Shown in pieces: positions 56,350-64,000 of a DNA stretch of 64,000 bases. The stretch is from Coenobita brevimanus. Lineage: Eukaryota > Arthropoda > Malacostraca > Decapoda > Coenobitidae. The translations under genes and the position numbers were made by a program. Each line of letters opens with the position of its first letter. Within the stretch, counting starts at the first letter, position 1. The notes beneath the pieces are model-generated. The model saw nothing but the letters and a program-made list of their open reading frames with translations. It was not told the origin of the DNA and ran no database searches. The stretch is taken from positions 25,051,319-25,115,318 of the forward strand of contig CM064657.1 in NCBI GenBank assembly GCA_032717465.1, written 5' to 3'.

Positions 56350-58526
56350 CTATCTATCTATTGCCAGACGCCTCAATCCCGTTTGGGGTAGCCACAAACA
56401 AATCACCTCCAAGTCGCCCTGTCCCCCACCATTTCACTCCCCTGCTCCCAACTCACACCCCCCTCTCTCATATACTTCTCCACCCCATCTCTCCATCTCA
56501 TCCTCGGCCTCCCCCTCCCTCTTTCCCCCTCCACCTCACTCACATACACTCTCTTCGTCAGTCTTTCACCCTCCATCCTCTCCACATGGCCAAACCACCT
56601 CAGTGTGTTCCTCATAACGCTTCCTATCACATCCACATCAACACCACAACGCTCCTTTATATCCTCATTCGTCAGCCTGTCTCTCCATGTGACTCCACAG
56701 GCTCCTCTTAAATAACTCATTTCCACTGCTCTCACTCTTGACTTGTGTCCTTCCAACAACGTCCAAGCTTCACTTCCGTACGTTAGAGTTGGTATCACAA
56801 TACTGTCATGTAGTAACTTTTTCACTTCCATGCTCACTTCCCTGTTTCTTATCACTGCTTTCAAAGAACCAGCAACCTTTCTTCCCTGCTGTACCCTTTC
56901 AAGCACTTCACCCTCCAAACCTCCATCCTTACTCATCACACTACCCAAGTACTTAAATGTACTCACATTTTCCAATTCCTCACCATCCAACCTCGCTGTA
57001 CATTCACTGACTTCACCTCTCTCAAAGACCATCACTTTACTCTTCCCTACATTCACCTTTAGATTCCGTTTCTTACACACTCTCTCAAACTCATCCACCA
57101 AGCCTTGCAGCTCCCCTTCGTCTTCACTCAACAACACAGTATCCTCTGCAAACAACAGTACAGGGAGTTTCCAAACACTATCCTCTCTCACCAGGGCCAC
57201 TCCAACATCCACTACCCTACCTTGTACCTCTTTTATTACCCCATCCATGTACAGATTGAACAACCATGGAGACATGACACATCCCTGTTTCAACCCAACT
57301 TTCAAAGAGAAAAATTCACTTAGTTCACCATCCACACGCACTGCAGCCTTTGCACCATCGTACATACTCTTCACAGCATTCAGCAACTTCCCATCTACTC
57401 CATATATTCTTAACACTTTCCACAATCCTAGTCTATCCACCCTGTCATATGCTTTCTCCAAATCCATGAAAGCCGCATACAACTTCTTTCCCTTCTCTAG
57501 AAACTTTTCCACTAAAGATCTGAGAATGAATATCTGATCTACACAACCTCTTCCCTTCCTAAAGCCTCCCTGTTCTTCTCCAACTAATTCCTCTGTTCTT
57601 TCTCTAACTCTGTCAATAAGTATCCTACCATACACTTTTCCTATTATACTAAGAAGACAAATGCCCCTATGATTACCACACACTTCTTTTTCCCCTTTTC
57701 CTTTGTACAAGGGAATAATTATACCTGACTTCCAATCCTCCGGGACTCTACCTTCCTCCCAGGCCAATCTGCACATCTTCCACATCCATTCTACTACTAT
57801 CTCTCCCCCATGCTTCAGCATTTCACCACACACTCCATCAATTCCTGGGGCTTTCCCTGATTTAACTTTCTTCATTGCTTCCACAACTTCTATCCTACTG
57901 ATTTCTTCCTGTCTTCTCACCTCCCTCCTTCTCCCAGCCATTCCCCAGCCACTTATACTCGCATTACTTCCATCCTCTATGTTCAACAATTCCTTAAAGT
58001 GTTCTCTCCATCTGCTCACTTTTTCTCCCTTCTCCACTAGTAATCTACCATTTTTATCTTTCACTCCCCTGCTAACTTCACTTCCACCCTGTCTTACTCT
58101 TTTCACCTCTTTCCAGAACATTTTCTTACAGTCCCTCCACTTTACACTCAAATTCCTTCCAAATTCCTCATCCACTCTCTTCTTACTCTCTCTTACTAAT
58201 CTTTTCACCTCTCTCTTTCTTTCTACATATAACTCTCTCTTCCGCCTCTCAACTTCTTCCACGCCCCTATTTCTCATCCATTCATTGTATGCTTTCTTCT
58301 TTTGTGCCACAGCCCTTTTCACCTCTTCAGTCCACCACGCTGTTCCTTGCACCCCCCTCCGTCTTCTCTTCCTTCCACACACCACATCACATGCTGCACA
58401 TATTTCTTCTGTAAATATTCTACACACACCTTCCACGTCCCCCATCTGCTCCAATTCATATTTGCCCAATCGTTCCTCCACTTCTCTCTTATACTCTGCC
58501 TTTTTCTCATCCTCTTGTAACCTTTC
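56350..58526 (-). mobile_element. LINE family B copy 4, 5'-truncated
   Basis: A 2.18-kb copy with its TATC/GATA tail at 56350 and a perfect 9-base duplication AAAACTAAT at 56341-56349 and 58527-58535. It starts within the linker after the endonuclease. The youngest-looking B copy in the window. Confidence 0.95.
56403..58526 (-). pseudogene. LINE B reverse transcriptase, FAED active site
   Basis: About 707 codons without interruption within the element (the open frame runs on into flanking sequence to 58658). Motifs: GKAPGIDGVCGEM, IIPLYKGKGEKEVCGN, GGFRKGRGCVDQIF, FMDLEKAYDRVD, LKQGCVMSPWLFN and LLFAEDTVLLSED. The first catalytic Asp of the FADD box is Glu (codon 57144-57146), which should impair polymerisation. 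The frame ends at a TGA in place of the Arg codon after ATWR, about 12 codons before the family's usual stop. The C-terminal YGSEAWTLLEG and WFGHVERME segments are intact. It was copied by machinery supplied from elsewhere or mutated after insertion. Confidence 0.92.
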
Positions 58527-58535
58527 AAAACTAAT

Positions 58536-59290
58536 AAAAATATATAAATCTGGTTTAAACCATGGAAAACTACAATAAATTACCTCTGCAATGATACATA
58601 GATTATGGTTATTTCTGCATTTTTTTGCACGATAAAGCAGAAGGTAAAAGATGCACAATTTTATATTGGTCTTGGCAGCATATTCGCTTTGCGATCTTTT
58701 TCTTTGATCGGACAGTGTAAATACACTTTTTACGATACGATGCTGGTTGTAGTGTTACTTTGAAGCTCAACAGAGTTACTTTATTGTAGAATGCTCAATA
58801 AAGGAAGACATATAAAATAAAAAGTTGATATGATGAGTTGAAATTAGACAAAAACCAAAAATTTTACCTTGCTGTAGAAAAATATTTGGCAAAAAAAGAA
58901 ATAATAAAGGTACTGTATATAAATCTGGTTGAATCCATGCAAAAGGACAGAAAAATTACCTTTACAATGATATAAAGATTGTGGTTATTTCTGCGTTTTA
59001 TTATGCGGTGAAGTGAAAGGAAAAAGATGCCCAATTTTTTATGAGTCTCAGCCTCCTATTTGCCTCATGATGTTTTTATTTGATCAGTCACTGTAAATAC
59101 ACTTATGATAGGATGCTGGTTGTGGTGTTATTTTGAAGCTGAATAGTTGTACTTTATCGCAGTATGTTCAGAAAACAAAGAAACAAAAAAGTTAAATTGA
59201 CAAGTTGAAGTTAGGCAAAAACCAAAAATTTTATACCATGCTGTAGAAAAATATTCACTAAGAATGAAGTAAAAAGAAGACAGAGCCTTG
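58536..59290. repeat. Two tandem ~375-bp repeat units
   Basis: Blocks recur at a spacing of 368-381 bp: TATAAATCTGGTT (58543 and 58918), GTGTAAATACACTT or CTGTAAATACACTT (58710, 59091), GATGCTGGTTGT, and GAAAAATATT (58878, 59246). With the split unit at 52917-56340 there are about three units. No coding capacity; AT-rich. Satellite-like or an element-internal repeat. Confidence 0.8.
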
Positions 59291-59416
59291 ACTCAGACCA
59301 GCTGTGCAGTACCTACAATGCATAGAGCAACCATTACGTGACTTCCTTCTCGAGTCTCTTTGTTTTGACACATAAACGCTATTTACTGTGATTATTTTAC
59401 AAAAGTATCTTAAAAT
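59291..59416. other. Unassigned spacer
   Basis: About 125 bases after the tandem units; nothing recognised. Confidence 0.4.
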
Positions 59417-59471
59417 AAGAAATTGTTTTGGAAGGAGGTAAAGAAAGTAAGGCAGTGTGAAAGGGGAAATA
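59417..59471 (+). pseudogene. LINE family A copy 6, left piece
   Basis: Begins AGAAATTGTTTTGGAAGGAG (linker before RT) and ends at the TA target of transposon G; continues at 63009. 5'-truncated. Confidence 0.88.
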
Positions 59472-60249
59472 CCGTATTTCGCGGCATGTAAGACGCAGCA
59501 TTGTGAAAGACGCACCCTAATTCTGGCAGGGCAGTTCTGTGAAAAAAAAGTTTGCCCCAACCAAGACTGCAGTAAGGTTTCTTGATAAGAGCCATTACCA
59601 CACAGATACACACTCACCTTTCAGAATCTATTCATTACTGATCATCAGCCTTTGGTTTCTTTTTTTATATACAAAGAATGGTACAGGAAAAGAAAACAAT
59701 GCCCCTTCTTGACAAAACGTGACTGATATGAGCCACTATCACTTAGATACAACACTCACCTTTCAGAATCTATTCAGTACTGCTCATCATCCTTTAGTTT
59801 CTTCTTTTATGTACAAAGAATGATACAGGAAAAGAGAAAACAAAACCCCATCTTAACAAAATGTGACTTCAAACCACGAGGCCATCTCAATTTTGTTGAT
59901 AAATATGTATCAGTAAACTGATATAAACACTGTTTTTAATATTTTATGAATTTAAAACCACAAATGAAGTCAATAAACTCTATTCTTTCATTCACTGGCC
60001 AGAAAACATAAAATACAATGAATGTTCACATCAGTTCATTTATCCTAAAGAACCCCGTCATATTCCACACCTGTTACGGAATTTCCTCACATTGCCTTGA
60101 CTCAAGCACAATATCAGACGACTACCATCATTAATCATGCACTCTAACCTGTAATTACCTCCACAAATAATATAAAAGGTAGCACTTGTAAATACACAAA
60201 TTACAATGTTTTACAACCAAAGTTCAATATAGCAAGGCTGCTTGGGAAC

Positions 60250-60825
60250 AGGATAGACAGCTGTTTTTACTCTCTTCTCTCAGTATCACTCCTTCACTGT
60301 CAGCTATGTTTGCCTTGCAGCATCAACAATTAAAAATGTATGCTTCACTGATCACAATTTACTATAAACATTCATTTCAAAACATACTATGGTGAAAACA
60401 TCCATTGTTACACCTTAGTAACACTGCTGCCTCCCAGTCGCTAGACAGCAGTCTCTACCCCTTCCTCTCAGTATCACTTCCTCACTGTCAGCGATGTTTC
60501 CCTTGCAGCATCAACAGTTAAAAATACGTTCTTCACTGATCACAATTTACTAAAAACAGACATTCATCTCAAAACATGTCGAGAATGGTGAAACTATCTC
60601 TTAGCAACACTGCTGCATCCCAAGCGCTACACAACTGGCTCAACCCTCTTCTCCCAGTATCACTCCCTTACTGTCAGCTGTTTTCCTTGCAGCATCAACA
60701 ATTAAAAATGCATATTTCTCTTACCAGAATTTGCTAAAAACAGATATCCATCTCAAAACATTCGAGTACTGTGAAAACATCTATTTTTGGTCTTAACACT
60801 GCTGCCTCCTAGTCGCTATGGTACA
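60250..60825. repeat. Three ~180-bp tandem units in G
   Basis: Each unit contains CAGTATCAC, a CTGTCAGC block, TTGCAGCATCAACA and AACACTGCTGC. The counterpart in G copy 1 is at about 42040-42620. Confidence 0.8.
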
Positions 60826-61130
60826 CACACACACACGCATACATGTACACGCCACATGCAACATTCGCTCACCTCTGAAACATTTACATCAGTCCGTTTT
60901 GGAGTACCCAGTGGCTTTATTATATGCCAAAAACATCAAAATGTATTTGGTTGTTCAATATAAATATCATCACTTAAGGATATGAAACATCTCAAACAAT
61001 TTATTCATCCAAACATCGTCAGTGCAAGACTAAAGGTGTACAGCACCATTGATCCTAAATTTTCCATGGTTGCATCTTTCATGATCACCTAAAACCTATA
61101 TTCACTTCATATTACTGACATGGTGAAAAT

Positions 61131-61290
61131 TTCACTCGTCTTCAAATCCTAAGAATTCATCACTACTTCCCCCGAGTCCTGAAGCATCACTGGAAGTCAT
61201 CACCACAGTCATCATCACTGTTTCACTGTCACTTTCATACAGTAAATGGTCCTCAGTACCATCCATTGAATTGCTTATACCACACCATAC
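61131..61290 (-). pseudogene. Pogo-type transposase C-terminal remnant (G copy 2)
   Basis: Reads GISNSMDGTEDHLLYESDSE, then a polar stretch ending SSDEFLGFEDE and a stop. Matches 39862-40024, with a few differences that restore acidic residues. No catalytic core upstream. Confidence 0.6.
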
Positions 61291-61929
61291 GATTTTAACT
61301 TGGCAATCGTTTTAACTGAGCACAGGCGATATTCAGACTTGGGGCATTTGATACAGCCCACATTAACCTCCTCAGTACATGTTTCCTGAACTGAATAAAA
61401 TCATATGGCGAGCATGAATAAACTACCCTATAAAATACATTGCTGGGCTGAAGGGATTATAATAAGCGGATTATCAGTTCCCTAGCCTGACTCTTCTTCC
61501 ATTTCTACTTCCTTAACTACACCTACACCAAACTCTCACCTACACCTTAGGATTCTGGTCGTTTCGACCGTAACGTCCAAAATGGCAAAAGATTTTACAA
61601 CCTAACCTAACCTAACCTAACAAATTTGGACGTTACGGCCTAAATGATCCCCATTGCCGATCATGAGAGCTTTGCTTAAGCAGCAGAGATGCAGAGAGTG
61701 AACGTTGTCGATCATTCTGATCGCTTCGTCTGCTAAGAATACAACAGAAATGAGCGGACGCTGATACGAATGCCCGTCAGGCACTGCTATTTCAGATATT
61801 GCATCAGTTATGCTACTCAGTGAATTTTATCCTATTTTCATAACAAAATACTGTAATTGGGTGTGCCCTGAGTTGCATAGACATTGCTAAAGTACTTCAC
61901 TTGGCTGAAAAAGTGAAGCTGTAACTTAA

Positions 61930-62690
61930 GTTAGCTTGCTAGAGTAGGGTGTACGCTAGACACTAAACTGCTAAGTTGCTAAACCGCTAAACCCCTTGAC
62001 GGTATTGGCCAGTTGAGCTGAAAACAATCCCGTGAATGCTTAGTGTTCTTGAACTTGCATGTTTTAATATCTGCTGCATATATACACTCACAAAATGTCT
62101 CAAAAGTAACTGACCTAATTAGGGTTACTGAATTTCCATATGTGACGAAAGTCTGTTTTGATGACTTGGCAGTTTCACTAGCCAGCATCTCTCCAGTATG
62201 ATTGCTTTGCTAGTTAGTGAATGGATGGCAAGCAAAGTGGTCATGATTGCCTTTCAGAAGGTTAGCAGACAGTTCACCAGTGAGCACGTTAGCTTGTTAG
62301 AGTAGGGTGTACGCTAGACACTAAACTGCTAAGTTGCTAAACCGCTAAACCTCTTGACGGTATTGGCCAGTTGAGCTGAAAACAAACCGTGGATGCTTTG
62401 TGTTTTTGAACTTCCGTGTTTTAATATCTGCTGCATATATACACTCACAAAATGTCACAAAAGTAACTGACCTAATTAGAGTTACTGTATTTCCATACGT
62501 GACGAAAGTCTGTTTTGATGACTTGGCAGTTTCACTAGCCAGCATCTCTCCAGTATGATTGCTTTGCTAGTTAGTGAATGGATGGCAAGCAAAGTGGTCA
62601 TGATTGCCTTTCAGAAGGTTAGCAGACGGTTCACCAGTGATCATGTACGTTAGCTTGCTGGAATAGTGCGGATGCTAAACTGTTAAATTG
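61930..62690. repeat. Subterminal ~359-bp tandem units in G
   Basis: TTAGCTTGCTAGAGTAGGG-like starts at 61930, 62289 and 62650; each contains AACTGCTAAGTTGCTAAACC and CTGCATATA. Two full and one partial unit. Copy 1 holds diverged units at about 38450-39100. Confidence 0.85.
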
Positions 62691-63008
62691 CTAAACCGCT
62701 AAATATCTTCACGATGTTAGCCAGTTGAGCTGTAAACAAACCCGCGAAATTTTTGTGTTTCTGATCTCGCGTGTTTCTTAAAATCTGCTGCATATACACA
62801 CTAGTGTATATTATTTTTAAAAATAAAATCAAGTCTGCATACTGTAGAAAACACCTGTGGTTGCTAAGCATTGAGATGATCATCTTTATAAGAGTTTCTT
62901 CTCAGTGAAGCCTAACTAACCTGCCTTAGTCTAACGTGCAGGACGCATGGGGATATTTTAAGGTAACTTTGAGACAAAAAAGTGCGTCTTATATGCCGCG
63001 AAATACGG

Positions 63009-64000
63009 TAGTAGGGGAGTGAAAGATAGGAATAATAGATTGTTGGTGGAGAAGAGAGAGAAACTGAGGAGATGGAAGGAGCACTTTGAGGATTTGTTGA
63101 ATGTAGAGAGTGAGAGCAGTGTGAGTATAAGTGGTTGGGGAATGGCTGGGAGAAGAAGAGATGAGAGGAGGGAGGAAGAGATCAGTAGGTCGGAAGTAGT
63201 GGAAGCGATGAAGAAGATTAAGCTGGGAAAGGCCCCAGGAATTGATGGAGTGTGTGGTGAAATGCTTAGGTATGGGGGTGAGATTGTTGTGGAGTGGATA
63301 TGGAAGTTGTGTAGATTGGCTTGGGAAGAGGGAAGGGTTCCAGAGGACTGGAAATCAGGTATAATTGTTCCTTTAAACAAAGGAAAAGGGGAGAGAGAAG
63401 TATGTGGTAACCATAGGGGTATTTGCCTTCTTAGTGTGACTGGTAAAATATATGGTAGAATACTCATTGATAGGGTTAGGCATATGACAGAGGAGCTAGT
63501 TGGAGAAGAACAAGGGGGATTTAGGAAGGGAAAAGGGTGTGTAGATCAGATATTTGTTCTAAGATGTTTAGTGGAGAAGTATCTAGAGAAGGGAAGGAAA
63601 GTGTATGCTGCCTTCATGGACTTGGAGAAAGCTTATGACAGAATAGATAGGCAAGGTATGTGGAAGGTATTAAGAATATATGGAGTGGAGGGGAAATTGT
63701 TGAGTGCTGTGAAGAGTATGTACGAGGGAGCTAGGGCTACGGTGCGAGTGGATGGTGAGCTGAGTGGGTTCTTTGATCTCAGTGTGGGACTGAAACAGGG
63801 GTGTTTGATGTCTCCATGGCTGTTTAATATATATATGGATGGGGTTGTAAAGGAGGTGCAAGGTAGGGCAGTGGATGTGGGGGTGGCCCTAATGAATGAG
63901 GGTGAGATTTGGAAGCTTCCGGTGTTGCTGTTTGCTGATGATACAGTATTGTTGAGTGAAGATGAATGGGAGTTGCAAGGTTTGGTGAATGAATTTGGGA
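63009..64000 (+). pseudogene. LINE family A copy 6, right piece (runs off window)
   Basis: Resumes GTAGGGGAGTGAAAG after transposon G. The frame from about 63012 reads linker, GKAPGIDGVCGEM, IIVPLNKGKGEREV, GGFRKGKGCVDQIF, FMDLEKAYDRID, LKQGCLMSPWLFN (usually GCVMS) and LLFADDTVLLSED to the last base, with no stop seen. RT is intact as far as visible; the C-terminus lies beyond the window. Confidence 0.9.

Larger units (their letters stand above)
59472..63008 (-). mobile_element. Pogo-like DNA transposon G copy 2 (3537 bp)
   Basis: Ends CCGTATTTCGCGGCATGTAA and, reversed, CCGTATTTCGCGGCATATAA; TA at 59470-59471 and 63009-63010 in family A sequence, whose uninterrupted form is seen at 14971. 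It is inverted relative to copy 1 and lacks the D/D' insertion, so it gives the empty site for that event. Interior: duplicated ~130-bp block (59610-59870), three ~180-bp units (60250-60825), three ~359-bp units (61930-62690), a TTAGG-type run (61603-61621) and a transposase remnant (61131-61290). Confidence 0.92.

Noticed and set aside
56403..58658. A functional 751-residue host gene
   Set aside because: It is a LINE B RT with a duplication-flanked boundary; the first ~45 residues come from flanking sequence by read-through.
61979..62545. Minus-strand frames starting MLASETAKSSKQ in transposon G
   Set aside because: They repeat because the DNA is a tandem array; the frame differs between units and no domain is seen.
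1..64000. CRISPR arrays, bacterial operons, rRNA or tRNA genes
   Set aside because: No spaced identical repeats, no operon-like gene order, and no recognisable RNA gene; all signs are eukaryotic transposons.

Overview
This window looks like a eukaryotic, transposon-saturated stretch, probably from an arthropod and most likely a decapod crustacean. That reading is inference. It rests on interstitial TTAGG-type repeats (the arthropod telomere motif), abundant AC and GATA microsatellites, and the mix of RTE-like, CR1/L2-like and Jockey-like LINEs, a Ty3/gypsy LTR element and pogo/Tigger-like DNA transposons. I see no host protein-coding gene, tRNA, rRNA or CRISPR array. Nearly every base that can be explained belongs to a transposable element, most of them broken and many nested. 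Letters below are local family names.

Families. A and B are sister RTE-like LINEs (APE endonuclease plus reverse transcriptase in one ORF of about 1000 codons) with a (GATA)n 3' tail. A lies at 610-2260, 2967-3216, 13508-16702, 37136-38001, 49530-52709, 52972-56158, and 59417-59471 with 63009-64000. B lies at 10945-12401, 17270-34938 (interrupted), 36346-47925 (interrupted) and 56350-58526. C (13010-35124, in pieces) and H (35125-36345) are older RTE-like copies with (GAT)n-type tails. D and D' are CR1/L2-like LINEs. J is a Jockey-like LINE with two copies (25636-28939, 44775-47775). G is a pogo-like DNA transposon with two copies in opposite orientation (38219-43377, 59472-63008). Smaller TIR elements lie at 8716-10664, 12513-12977, 32236-33248, 48135-48600 and 48723-49470.

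Layout. 0-10.9 kb: a LINE remnant, A copies, then a nearly complete D element and a decayed D' copy whose tail holds a Tigger-like element. 10.9-36.3 kb: a deep nest. Element C was hit by B (11-bp duplication), B by a 14.6-kb Ty3/gypsy element on the minus strand (4-bp duplication), and that by the LINE J between protease and RT and by a TA-flanked MITE inside its 5' LTR. C also carries a full-length A copy. 36.3-47.9 kb: a second B copy split by A, G (itself carrying D and D' pieces) and J. 48-59.4 kb: Tigger-like MITEs, two full-length A copies, one B copy and about three units of a ~375-bp tandem repeat. 59.4-64 kb: an A copy split by G and running off the window.

Most notable. The gypsy element carries an extra reading frame between its primer-binding site and gag that looks like an SGNH/GDSL-type hydrolase, and both of its ~2.07-kb LTRs contain a C2H2 zinc-finger coding fragment. 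Neither is a standard gypsy part. The element is inactive as it stands: gag, protease, RT-RNase H and integrase regions all carry stops or frameshifts.
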